64,000 bases of DNA, taken from positions 19,158,001 to 19,222,000 of the forward strand of contig OY987267.1 in NCBI GenBank assembly GCA_963920665.1. Reading direction: 5' to 3'. The notes under the pieces were generated by a model. It ran no database searches. It was not told the DNA's origin and saw nothing but the letters and a program-made list of their open reading frames with translations. The translations under genes were made by a program, and so were the position numbers. The stretch's first letter is position 1, and every line of letters starts with the position of its first letter. Below are positions 1-11,069 of this stretch, in pieces. Source of the DNA: Straminergon stramineum (Eukaryota > Streptophyta > Bryopsida > Hypnales > Calliergonaceae).

Positions 1-83
1 GGTCCAATAATCGAACAATTTAGGTGACTAGCTATGGCTTGGTCATGGAGGGCCGTATCTTTAGAGGGTTAACTCAATTAATT

Positions 84-1131
84 TCATAAAGTAGATGTAC
101 AATCTGCATTGTTGTGGTGCTCTTCTGAAGGCCCTAGAAATTTGAATATGTCCTTACCAGATGCTCTACATCTTACAAACAAGCAACAACTCACTCCAAA
201 ACCCAACAGTACCACAAGTAGTCCTATCACACTGAACCCAATAATCAAACCTTTTAGTTGGGAGTTGGGACTTTTTAGACCCGCTTTCAACACACTACAT
301 GCTCTGCAACAAGCTAGGTTTTTGATGGTGCTTGTCAAGTTTGTTTTCTCAAAGAGACCTCCATTTGATGCATAATATTTGTTGCTCACTCCACATGGTT
401 GGATTGTTTCATTTTGAGTTAGAAAACAACAAAGTTATTTAACAAAGAAGTTGCAAGTGCTATAATAGGAAAGAAAGAGCTACACTAGGAGAGGCTTTGT
501 CTCTTTAATTAGTAGAGCAATGAAAAATCTACAAGAGGCTTAGTTTGAAACTTGCTTCTTAATGTAATTCCAAAGTAGACATTACGGAGTACTTCATAGT
601 ACGGAGGATTTAGCATGGAAGTGGAAACAAATACAATACATCAAAACAAATGCAAACTTTTTCACCTTCATTTTGTCCCTACTTACAGGTGTTCAATACT
701 CTAGCAATGATAAACGTTTGGCAATTTAATTAACCCAAGTGATAATGGACCTCTTACTCAAGATGTAGCTTTTCCCCCTTAGAGTCTAGAGCCAAAAAAT
801 CATCAATGTGGCTAATTTGGGTGGTATAGCTTTTGATATGATTATTGCCCACTAATAAGGTGTAATTTTTAGGAGTCAATATGATTGGCTTTGTAGGAGC
901 ACTATATCCTATGACCCTACTGAACAAGGCATTATTGATTGGATTTGTCAAGTTGCCCATTAACTCCAGGTAGAGTATTATTCCAGCAACGCCTATCAAA
1001 TCACCTTCCACCGAGAAATTGTCATTGTAGAGATGTGAATTGCAAATGCAACAATGGTAACTAGGAGAGTGTGGATGAATGAGTGACTGCTTCATGATTG
1101 AGTTGATTGGCTCCTGTGTTGTTGAAGACAA
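84..1131 (-). pseudogene. Fragment of unrecognised single-pass membrane protein (copy A)
   Basis: Two open stretches on the minus strand look like the last two exons of one gene. The upstream one (1131-754) ends in a possible donor GTAAGA just before its stop. The downstream one (about 382-84) follows a possible acceptor GTGAG and keeps phase. The C-terminal 101 codons carry a Cys-rich stretch (LACCRACS), then a strongly hydrophobic segment (GLIIGFSVIGLLVVLLGFG) and a short charged tail ending ADCTSTL, as in a type I membrane protein. No family is recognised and no 5' exons are visible. The paralogue at 54575-55580 differs at about 22 of 101 C-terminal residues, which looks like weak or absent protein-level constraint. 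It may be a dead duplicate rather than a gene. Confidence 0.35.
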
Positions 1132-1710
1132 TCATGTTGACGTGGTCATCTGCAACGAGCGTAGAAAGAAGCTAGATCAACCTCAACTATTGAATGGTTG
1201 GATCTTGGTCAACAAAGGTTTTTTAAAAAGGCAACTTAATGTTATAGCATGTTATTGAAAATATCATATCTTTCTTCAACCAATAAGAAGGTGCCATTTG
1301 TATTCAAATAGGGTCCAACAAAGTTATAATAATTGCCCTTAATTATAACTCATATTTGCAAATTTTCTATTTTAGATTCTTTTATAAAATATAGAACCTC
1401 AATTCATTAATGCCTTTGGTAATTTTGAATTCACCTATTTTTAGAGCTTTGAAAATTCATAACTTATAATTAAAGTCCAAAAAAATGTATCTTAAAAATC
1501 CAAATATTCTCTTTGATTCTTACAAACATAAACCCTCATATATATAATAAGAGGCCGCTAGAGGAACCTTCTATTTAGAAAGAACTTCTTGAGAAACTTC
1601 TGAGAACCATGAAAGAATTTGTTAGTAGCAAGATGCTTCTTGAGAGGCTTTCTAGATCTAGATAGGAACATGTAAGCAACATGAAGTCTCTTGAAGAGCT
1701 TCCTAATTAA

Positions 1711-3857
1711 TCCCTAAAGGACCGAGACATTTCTCCTTCAAAACACACATTGTAAGAAAATTGCATTTTTGATGTTGTTTCCAAAAAATATAACATGTTT
1801 TCTAAAACACCCTATGTTGGATGATAAACATCTACGGGAATGTGAATTTGGTTTGATGTTGACGAAAACGTAAGTGGGTAAGTTGGGAAATAAGTAGGTG
1901 TCATTATAGATGGACATGTTCTTAGTGATGTTAGAAAAAACATGGTCATGTTTTCTTGTGACATCCCAAAAAACATAGATTGCCATGTCACCAAGTAGCT
2001 CTATTTTGACTTTTGATAAGTTGGTAAAATCACTATAATCTATGGTAAAACTTTGACCATATGTGAAATTCTTTAGGAAAGGGCAGCCATGTGGCATGTT
2101 TTGTGAAAAAAGGAAAATGGATGGATGTACATCATGGATGAAAAGAGTTGGTCTTTATAAATGTGTGCGGTAGGTGGGTGGGTTAGGAAGTGCAACATGT
2201 ACAATCCATATGGGATATGGAAAACAAGAATTGTGTTTCATATAAGATGTCTCCAAAAACATCGAGTTGTTTGAAATAACATCCAAATGTTTGAAACAAC
2301 ATGAAGATGTCTAAAATAACATCGACATGTACAGGGATCAAGTTCCCATATTCTAATTATCCCATATCTTTTGTCTCACCATAGACGGAGAATGGATATA
2401 AATATGACCCTTTTACCTTTCATTCTTACTAACTTTTACAAAAGTAATTTGTTCATTTTACCATCAAAAAATCTCTTGATGGTACATGGTAATTTTTTGT
2501 AATTTTTTTGTTCATTTTATTTTATTTTTTAAATTAATTTTATGTTGATCTTGCCTTATGAATAGAGTAAGTACCAATTAATGTCTTCCAAAATGTCTAG
2601 TTTGACATCTCAACAAGCAGCACCGAAAATTTTTAGCAATATAAAAGTTTGTTGATAAGACATGCCACGTTACTTTTCCCTCTAATATAGTAGGTGCCAC
2701 GTTAGGGACGAGCTGGATGAAAAACACAAAACCATGTGGCTCTCGTTGCCCACATGGTGCTTATATGGCATCCACATGGTGCATTTGGGGAAGCTTGAAA
2801 GATCACATTACTTGTGATGTTAGAAAAAATCAAGCTCAAAATGGATGTTTTTTCCACGTTTTTGGCCTGTCGATTATAACAAATTTTAGATGACATCCTA
2901 GTTGATTACTTCCATGTCAAAGTCAATGTCCTATTACGTATTTTACGACATCCAAAAAAACTCAAGTTTCTTATAGTGACATTCAAAACTACCACTTCTA
3001 CTGTAAAGAGCAAAAAAATTAGTTTTTTTTTTAATATTTGACCATAGGTTTATATAATAGAATAGTATAAATAAATGCATATGAGGAATTTCAGAATTTT
3101 GACCTCATAGATTGTAAGATATTTACATCCAAAGTGAAGAAAACAAGTTTATTTGCAACTTGTTTGACTAGTTTTTTTAGCTTTGAATCATCTTAACTTA
3201 AAATTTTTGTATTATGAATTTTTATTTTCTAAATTTTATGTTGAATAATTATGTTGAGAATGTAGGAAAAAAATTCAAGAAAGAAAACTTGATTTTTACT
3301 CATTAAAAAATTGTGAAGTAAAAGTAGGTTCAAGATTGAAGGAAAAACTAAATTGTTCATAGCACTAAGATGAAATTGAAGTACAATAATCCCAATAGTG
3401 TGATTGTTCTAGCAAGCAAACATAACCCTCTCTAACAATTGTTTTTGGAAAATTGTAAAAATGGAATGAAAAAATGAATCCTATAAGTTGTTTTTTCAAG
3501 AAGATGCTTAGATTGCTTGAAAAACTAAGATTTTTCACAACTTTCTTATCACTAGTTCAAATAGAATGAATCAATGCTTTGAATGTACAAAAAAAATGAC
3601 ATTTGAGGGAAAAAGAATTTCAAATTATTTGGACTTCTTGTGATTTTTTTGAGCTGTCCACCAACCTCCATTTTGGGCTCATTGTTCCATAACTTTTTCT
3701 CTTGGGCATTGATTGAAATAAAATTTATATATCCACAAATCTCTTACAAAACCACACATCTTCAAAAAAATTCCGAGAAATTTCACTAAAAAGTGAGGTC
3801 ATAAGAACCTACCTAGACCCTAATTGTCCTTTGAAGGGACAAACCGTCCTTTAGGGG
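1711..3857. mobile_element. TTAA-bounded element N3, copy A (disrupted by CACTA)
   Basis: It is flanked by TTAA at 1707-1710 and 3858-3861. The left end reads TCCCTAAAGGACC and the inverted right end CCCCTAAAGGACGG, giving terminal inverted repeats of about 12 bp. Removing the 1.23-kb CACTA insert leaves about 0.9 kb, matching the uninterrupted copy at 56203-57066. No coding capacity is seen, so it is non-autonomous. TTAA targets with CCC-starting ends suggest piggyBac, with Kolobok or Sola3 as alternatives. Confidence 0.6.
1748..2978. mobile_element. Non-autonomous CACTA element (1231 bp)
   Basis: Ends are CATTGTAAGAAAATTGC on the left and, inverted, CACTATAAGAAACTTGAG on the right, the CACTA-type terminal signature with a degenerate left end. 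A 3-bp target duplication ACA flanks it at 1745-1747 and 2979-2981. Copy B has the exact empty site (one ACA at 56237-56239), so the boundaries are certain to the base. The interior has repeated short motifs built on ACATG and GACATC and open frames no better than chance. No transposase is visible. Confidence 0.88.
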
Positions 3858-3861
3858 TTAA

Positions 3862-4290
3862 AAGAAGCTTCTCAAATCTATGAAGGAATCTAGTAGTAAG
3901 AAGAGGCTCTTGAACTATGAAGTACTATGAAAAAATGTCATATCATATATTCTTATACTATTATGAGTCAAAACTACTAGAGAAATGGGATCCAGTTGAA
4001 GAGAAAAATAATAGAAAATGTGTTGATTTTCTTTGAGGGTTTGGAACACTTGGTTTGAAATAGGCATTGGGAAAAAATCCTACGAGAATCAACTCCATTA
4101 GTACAACCACAATTGGAAGGGAGACAATGGAGTATTGAAATTCTATTCTTGCAATGTTGATTCAGAGTAGACTCTTCCACCGTATTGCATCAATAAGTTA
4201 CATACCAAAATCATTATTTGCAGCAATGTGTTGAAAAGAATTGTTGAAATATTCTACATTTTTTCAAATTGCAATAAACAAAATTACTGG
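3862..4290. other. Duplicated flank without gene
   Basis: Ordinary AT-rich sequence shared with copy B (57071-57503). The part from about 4070 is also shared with copy C (from about 52358). No coding or RNA feature is seen. Confidence 0.5.
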
Positions 4291-4292
4291 TA

Positions 4293-4835
4293 AAGTAAAC
4301 TAGCCCATGACAACCCAACTCTCTAATGCAAACATCCACAAAATGACCCTTTACAGTTTTCTATCAATCCATGGTAGATTTTTTTTAATTAATGATGTTA
4401 GGACTTCATTAGGTAGGTTAATGGAAAAACTCAATGCTTTATATGATGGTGATGGAATTATTAGAGACTGAATTTAGGAACTTCTACCTTTCTAGTGTAA
4501 AGTCATTATAAGAACTAACTTTTGTATTCCATCATGTCATGTCCATGTTAGAAAATGTTGCAGCCACATTAAGAAATATTGTGACTGCTTTAGGTGATCT
4601 AATGACCTTTATGTACACTCTTTTTGATGATTTTGGGGTAGTCTACAAACTGTTTTGAACCATTCGGGTTGCACATTTCAAAAATTCTTAACAAATTCAT
4701 ACTCTATCAAAAAAATGAAATTTCAAATGCTCTCTCCATTTCTCATGTTTGTCTTTCTACGGAAATAAAATTTTAATTTTCAAAAGTGCCAATATGGCAA
4801 ACTAGTCAATCTGCCTATAATAGGCTGGTTTACCT
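4293..4835. mobile_element. TA-target short element, family P, copy A
   Basis: Ends are AAGTAAACTAGCCCATG and, inverted, AGGTAAACCAGCCTAT; TA flanks at 4291-4292 and 4836-4837. It is 543 bp. Copy C has the uninterrupted target (single TA at 53066-53067), which proves insertion at a TA dinucleotide. The same element sits at the orthologous place in copy B (57506-58020) and at two unrelated sites (30242-30775 and 50575-51115). No coding capacity. TA target and short inverted ends fit a Tc1/mariner-type miniature element, but the AGGTA terminus is not the usual plant Stowaway end. Confidence 0.82.
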
Positions 4836-4910
4836 TAGTACGGATTACAAAAATAGAATATTTATTAGTACTACATAAAGATACATTCCATCAACCATAC
4901 TACAACACTA

Positions 4911-5502
4911 AGGTAGTGTGCACTTATTGCGACCATCTTCTTCAAACAATGCAGTAGGCCCCTTTAAAATGGACAGTCAATGGTTCTAAAATGGACTGCC
5001 ACAAATTTTAAAGTATAATAAGATTTGTCAGGAGATGATTCAAACTTTGCCAATGCATGGAATAAGAATTAGAGAGGATCCATTTCAAAGCTAGGGTATG
5101 TCCACTTACTTTTTCTAGATGAAAATTGATTGCCCAATCGCCTTCTTACAAATGTTAAAAGAATTTAGGGTCAGTTTAAGTTTAGTAGTGGTTGCATTTA
5201 AGAACCTTGTGTATTACTTTTAGAATATTGTAGTGATTGTTTTTGGTCAAGCCATATCTTTTTTCAGATTGCGTGTGTGTGGTTTTTGCAAGGCCTATGA
5301 TCACAAATAGGTGCCTACCACATAATTCTTTGAAAATTCATAAGTAATTCAAAAATGCTCCGAAAAAATATGAAACCACTTGGGTTAGATTCCACATCAA
5401 TTTTTCTTCAAGTGAAAAATAAGAAAAAATAATTCCGTGCATCTAAGAACCATGGAAAAGGCCGACCAGCCCTTAAATGGTCCCTTTAAGAGCATACTAC
5501 CT
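4911..5502. mobile_element. TA-target short element, family Q (592 bp)
   Basis: Inverted ends read AGGTAGTGTGCACTTA and AGGTAGTATGCTCTTA. TA is duplicated at 4909-4910 and 5503-5504. Copy B carries the empty site with one TA at 58094-58095. The body is non-coding. It shares only the AGGTA start with families P and M in this window. Confidence 0.8.
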
Positions 5503-5556
5503 TAAGCTTATTTCGGCCATGATAAGCTTTGTGGGCTTTTCAATTCCTTCAAATTC

Positions 5557-5850
5557 CACCATTGAATGTAAGTTCCACTCTGACCCTATGTCATCAGATG
5601 AATGGAATTCAAAATGCAGCAAACAAAGGTAGTCAGGTTCATGATTTCAGATGTGCCATGGTGTGCATTGTTCATTTCCAATTCTGGTCCCGTGTGATTT
5701 TCAACCCCATGAAAACTGGGTAAATTGTTCACACTGCTAATATCAGCTTCGTATAGCGTAGAGCAAGTGTGACAATGCATTTTCTTCAATCCAGGGTAAT
5801 GGATTGCTTCTGGAAATCATTACAGACTAGGTAATTGCAAAGTTCGCCAA
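5557..5850. repeat. Unit U, copy A1
   Basis: About 290-bp unit containing a characteristic stretch around TCTGACCCT, ATGAATGGAATTCAAAATGC and a conserved CCATGAAAACTGG. It recurs at 15582-15850, 53486-53765, 58162-58450 and 58793-59010. A and B each have two; C has one. Confidence 0.75.
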
Positions 5851-7110
5851 GTTCTCAAAAATAATCATTGGTTAAGACCTACATAGTCACTGGGTGGCAA
5901 GGTTGGTACTGACTGGTGATTATTTTTTATTATTTGGCTTCTTCTGAAGTCACCGGACACAATGTCAATGCAAGAAATTTGAGCCATTTGACTTCTTTGA
6001 TTTCTTGAGCAATGAAAACATGTCACAATAGCGAAAGTCTCTTGCATTTAGATTATGTTAGGAGGATCCACACTCATTAAGTTAATATTGGTTGATAGTA
6101 GTAGAGATTTGCTTGAGATTCCTCTCACTACTAGACCAATGACATTTTTACTTCATACCCACCTTGTTCAACATTTGCTCAAGGCAAGGAGTGAGTGTTA
6201 TTGGTCTTAATCTACCTCTCCACAATCAATCAAAATATGGCATGATGGCGAAACTCTCTTGCATTGACATTATGTAGCACCTACACTAAATAGTGAAATT
6301 AGGTTGCCCCTCACTAATTTCTCGACATTTTATACTATATAAATGTTTACTAGTACTATAGTAATTCTCATTGATAATTACTACAATAAAAAAATTATTA
6401 ATAAAATCAGCAAACACTAATTTGAATTAATTCTTGCTGATTTTGGCAAAAATACAATTACCATAAGATGTAAAACAATACAATCTCATTTTTTGATTGA
6501 TGCTTTGCAACAAACAACAAAAATGTTGTTTCTCACAAGATAATGTCTATGGAAACGCACACATATTTGTGTGCATCTCAAGTGATAAAAAAATTAAATA
6601 CCATCACTATAAGTAATGAAAACATCTATCAATGTATAAAAAGCCTTACCAAATAACAATAGCATGAGACAAGATTGGATATACCACAATAGACAATATG
6701 ATAGATCACCTCATTCAACAATTCAAAATAATCAACAAACTTAACAATTCAAGGCACAATCACATATTCACATCAATGTGGTCAGATATCAACTTGTACT
6801 CTTAAAATACAAGGTTAAGCATGCATCTTCAAACCTAATCAATCTAGGCCTTGAACTCAAACAACAACAACATAGATTTCTCTATTTTAGCTTAAACAAT
6901 TCTATTTCTATTTTGTTAAAACTCTACTAGCAAATCCCACTAGAACATTTAGTAATGAAATTGATGGAATTGAATCATTTATAAAGTTGCAAACTTGGAA
7001 GCATTTGCAAAAATCAATGTAATTTATTCCTTAAAGATGAGCCCATTAAAGAGAAAAGAAAAAGACATGCTTTGGAAGATAAGACCATCAAAGAAGGATA
7101 GGAACATGTA

Positions 7111-7436
7111 AGGTAGGAGGTCCATAAAGCACTCATTTAAGAGTAGAAACCAAAATTTGGGGAGGTAAAACTTTTTGAAATATTTTTCAATAAATTCTCT
7201 TTGAAAGACCAGTGGAATTAGCATCTAACCCAAGTCGTTTCATGTTTTTTGAAGTTTTGTAGAATTAATTCTAAATTTCTGGAGTTGAAATGGCAAAAGG
7301 CTCTAAAATTGCCCACATCCTCAAATGTCCACTATTTGTACATCACTGGTTCAATGAAAAAGTAACATGTTCAAATATTGTACATACTCAAAGATGGGCA
7401 ATTTTAGAGCCTATGCGCTTTTAGAACCTCCTACCT
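7111..7436. mobile_element. TA-target short element, family M, copy M1 (326 bp)
   Basis: Ends are AGGTAGGAGGTCCATAAAGC and, inverted, AGGTAGGAGGTTCTAAAAGC; TA flanks at 7109-7110 and 7437-7438. The interior matches M2 (22394-22719) along its whole length and, in reverse orientation, M3 (53102-53398) and M4 (19272-19604). It is non-coding; the short open frame on the minus strand is part of the repeat. Confidence 0.8.
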
Positions 7437-8070
7437 TACTCCTCTAAAATGATCAAAATACTTTGCAATGATACTTTGAAGCTCCATAGTCAATTGTATG
7501 ACATGCCATCCACCAAGAATATTACGTTCTAGGCCTATGCATATCATGACCTTTCAAGCAAAGTTAATTCCTCTTTGATCTCTACTCATTCACATCCTTC
7601 ACAATGGTCATTGCCAACTCTATAAATAAAAAAAATGTTTACCAAGGTTTTTCAACATTCCTAATGCCCTACCATCTTCACGTTGTTGTGACATATATCT
7701 ACCTATCTAGAAGAGCACATGGCTTCTAGCTGTAATAGATGTTTGTCAAAAGAAAAGAAAAATCCCAATGAATAAGGAAATCCTAAATCCAATACCCGGG
7801 CCAATACCAAGTCCCATTCACAATAAGCAATTACAATATGAATCCTAATGAACTTGCTATTGCTTTAGCTAGTTCACTCTCACTCACAACCCTCAATGGA
7901 ACTCAAAAAGAGAAAGCAACTCTCACAAAAGTACTCAATTTGGAGGCTACCTTCTATCTCAAAGTTTCCTTTTCATGGTCCACAAATGTTGAAGAATTCA
8001 AAAAGGCAAGTATAGAAAATGAATCAGTATGAACATTTTATTATGAATTTGCATTGTTTCATAATTTCAG

Positions 8071-9524
8071 GATTCAGTGGCTACTCCACCTGAGGGAAGA
8101 TTGCCCGATACTAGAAAAGGTATGTGATATTTCGATTGACTCAACTAGTGAGGACATTTGTCTTGCTATATTTTAATTTAAGCAAATATCCCTGTTGACA
8201 GGCTAGTGCAATGCACCAGCATTGTTTCACATTCATGTTGTTATTTCCTTCTGCCGTACGAACGTTTCTCCTTTTTGCCATTGAGCAAAACCATCACATC
8301 TGAAAGACATCTTTTACCGGATGGGTTTGTCGAACAGAGAAATTGTCGCTTTGTCTGGTGCCCACACTCTGGTAAGTCACATTGTCACTTTATCAATAGA
8401 TTAGATTTCTACCTTGAAGGTTTTCTTTGAGCTCCTAGGATCAACAAACATAAAGATCTGTGTTCTTCAGATAAGTCGATACAATTGCATGCAACGTACT
8501 TCGTATGTTAATGCTGGATGAACAAGGAAGAGTGCATAAGGAAAGGTCTGGCTTTGAAGGTCCGAGGACGGCAAACCCACTGAAGTTTGACAACTCCTAC
8601 TTTCTATAAGTATTTTGGCACCTTCGAGTGCAGGATAGTTAATGGCTAGTATAGTCTATGCTAGTGACATGAATGCATTTGTCCACGCTCGCTTTAAGCG
8701 TGCTAAATTTCTACGTTGGGGACTAGAATTTTCTTGTTCATAGTCTTCGAAAGCAACTTCTAAGGCGTGCTGTGATTCCCAATGTATTGGTGTTCAGGTG
8801 CACCATCACCTTATACATAATACTCAACCCTGCGTCGAAGAATTTTTTAATCGTGCACACAGATTATGAGATATACATGCTGGGTCTAGATTTCATATAA
8901 CATTTTATCCGGTTTATCTTGTATTGTGGTCTAAACTGTGATTGGCTTCTATATGGTTGGTTGTACGGAAAGGAGAGTCAGATGGTCTTTTGCTCCTCCC
9001 AACAGACAAGGCATTGTTGGATGACCCTGCTTTTAGACCGTTTGTGGAGCTTCATGCCAAGGTGAAGCTACTATGAATTCTTTTATTTCCCTTTTCCAAT
9101 TTGCCTTAGGCGATAGGTCTGCATAAATTTTTGTGGGTCCTTTGATATGTTGTCTTGCTTAGGCTTGAGGCTGTTTTATTACTGATAGTTTCGTCTTCGA
9201 AGATGAAGAGATGTTGTTCTGTATGTGTTAGTGGCGATATTTGTTTGCATAGATAAGTCAATATGACTAATTACGATTATTGTTTTATAGGATGAAGATG
9301 TTTTCTTCCGTGATTACGTTGAGAGTCATAAGAAGCTATCAGAGTTGGGTTGCGTCCATACCTCGCCTGCATTTGCGACACAGTCTGCAAATAGCAAGTC
9401 AACTGCAGACGCCTATCAAAGTAATGCCGTCATTCTTGGACAAGCTGCAATTGGTGTGGGAGTTGCAGGTGTCATTGTTGTGCTGAGCTACCTATACGTA
9501 GCCAAACGAAGAATTCTTAAGTGA
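8071..9524 (+). pseudogene. 5'-truncated ascorbate peroxidase, peroxisomal membrane type
   Basis: Five exon pieces are visible: 8071-8119, 8286-8371, 8526-8603, about 8968-9061 and 9291-9524. They encode class I peroxidase motifs in order: [31 protein letters not shown] (the proximal haem-ligand His, codon 8363-8365), [39 protein letters not shown] and FFRDYVESHKKLSELG. The last exon ends in a hydrophobic segment (VILGQAAIGVGVAGVIVVLS) and a basic AKRRILK tail, as in tail-anchored peroxisomal-membrane peroxidases that reduce hydrogen peroxide with ascorbate. The exons for the distal His and Arg catalytic half are absent. The acceptor before 8526 reads CAA, and the expected donor at 8604 reads CT instead of GT. 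I call it a pseudogene; an undetected 5' part elsewhere is possible but unlikely given the damaged splice sites. Confidence 0.85.
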
Positions 9525-11069
9525 ACCTCACACAAATCCTACTTTCTATGAAGCGCTGGGCAGCCTATTATCTTCTTGTTCTTCAAGTGTCTGGAGCTCC
9601 GTAAGTCTTCAGATTTGACTGGGGATCTGCAAAGGATGTGTTGTCTAGTCCAGGTACAAGTTCTTGATTGGGGTGTGTGATGTTCTAACAATTGAACTAG
9701 CAATCTTGTAATCCATATTTCTAGGTTGCCTAGACGATGAAGCACTGGAACTCCTGATGCTTTGGTGCTAAGTGACTTCATTGTAGAAATTAGGAGCTTC
9801 AGAGACTTAAATTATTCTTAGTCTTACTAATATTCTTACTGTTTGCTCCATGATCATTAAGTCACTTATGCTAATATTGGTTAATTGACAATGCATGTGT
9901 GCTGAGCAATATTTGAGTACATGAAGGATGTGAATGTGGAAATTTGTTGTATATTTAGTCCAGTATATGCAGGTGGAAAGTACTGTACATATCTTTGATG
10001 AGCTACGCTCAGATCCTGCTCCGTTCAGTGAAGGGTGACGGGTTTCAATTATCAATTGCTCTTTAATATTTTTTAGTGTTGCTAGATTAGTTGAAGTTGC
10101 AAAACATTTGATCAGCAACAGTAATTGGGATATGAGTGAACTTGAGTGCTTGGCTTCAACTGGAAGATTTCTTATTTCTTTCCATTTTAACCGTCCTGAG
10201 TTTTTTAGCCCAGATTCTTGTCAATAGTGCCCTGATTTCGAATTTTCAAGTCTTGTTTGAGAATTGCTTCTTATATCAAAACACAAGTCTTGCACTTTGA
10301 TGCTCCTAAATATTATGCCAAATGACTCAATGAGATTGGCAAACAGAAGTGGTATTCCCACTATAGGGAGGCTTAGGTAGATGAGTCGATTGGAACGACA
10401 ACGATTGTGCAAAATACTATAGCAATAGTTTGTGGTCCAGAGAGTTTGGTACTTGTACAGTCTTGTCTAGAGTTTGCTATCAATAGACTTGTTGTGGAAT
10501 CTGAATTGAATAGACTCGTAATGAAGGCAACCTTCAAAAGAGCATTGGAAAGAGATGCAGGTTCTTCTCTAGAGTTGCCTTAAAATACACTTCCATGTGA
10601 TAGTAAAAGATCAAAACTTCAAGTAGTTCCTAGGTTTGAGTAAGTTGTCGCGAGCTGTAATCCTAGAAGTCACCAGGTTAGTATTTAAGAGTGTATAATT
10701 ATATAGAATTTTTCCAAATTTCTAATAGGCAAAAAGGATTAGAACCCTCTTAGCCTAAACATCTCATTATGACTAAGAGGATGCTCTAGGTAATCCGTAA
10801 CGGGATCCAGGACGGAACTGGATTCTAGAAACTCGGATAGCGACAGCCTACAGTCTAGACTTCTGGCCTAGAAGAATAGGGATCCATTACGGGTAAACGG
10901 TCTGCTTCAGGAATGGTTGGTAAGATGACAGGTACTTAACCTGGCCACTCTCACTTGTTCTTCTTCTTTCTTCCACAACTGTTTTGTGTGCGTGTAGTTG
11001 AATGAAAGAGTGGTGAGTTTGTGATTGGGTGAGGAGCTATTGTGTGTTTAGACTTCCGTGTAGTTTGCA

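Larger units (their letters stand above)
5915..10403. other. Copy A-specific 4.5-kb segment carrying peroxidase fragment
   Basis: Copy B runs straight from the equivalent of 5914 to 10404 (near 58512-58516), so this segment is either an insertion in A or a deletion in B. I see no terminal repeats; a GACT/GATT pair at the junctions could be a weak 4-bp duplication. The segment contains a family M element (7111-7436) and the 3' half of an ascorbate peroxidase gene with introns. Retained introns argue against retroposition of a spliced mRNA and for transfer of genomic DNA. From 5915 to 7110 and 7439 to 8070 nothing else is recognisable; 9525-10403 is probably gene-flanking sequence. Confidence 0.55.

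Noticed and set aside
7024..7224. Short conserved frame recurring at 22274-22507 and 53285-53488
   Set aside because: Conservation is explained by family M elements, which carry no coding selection.
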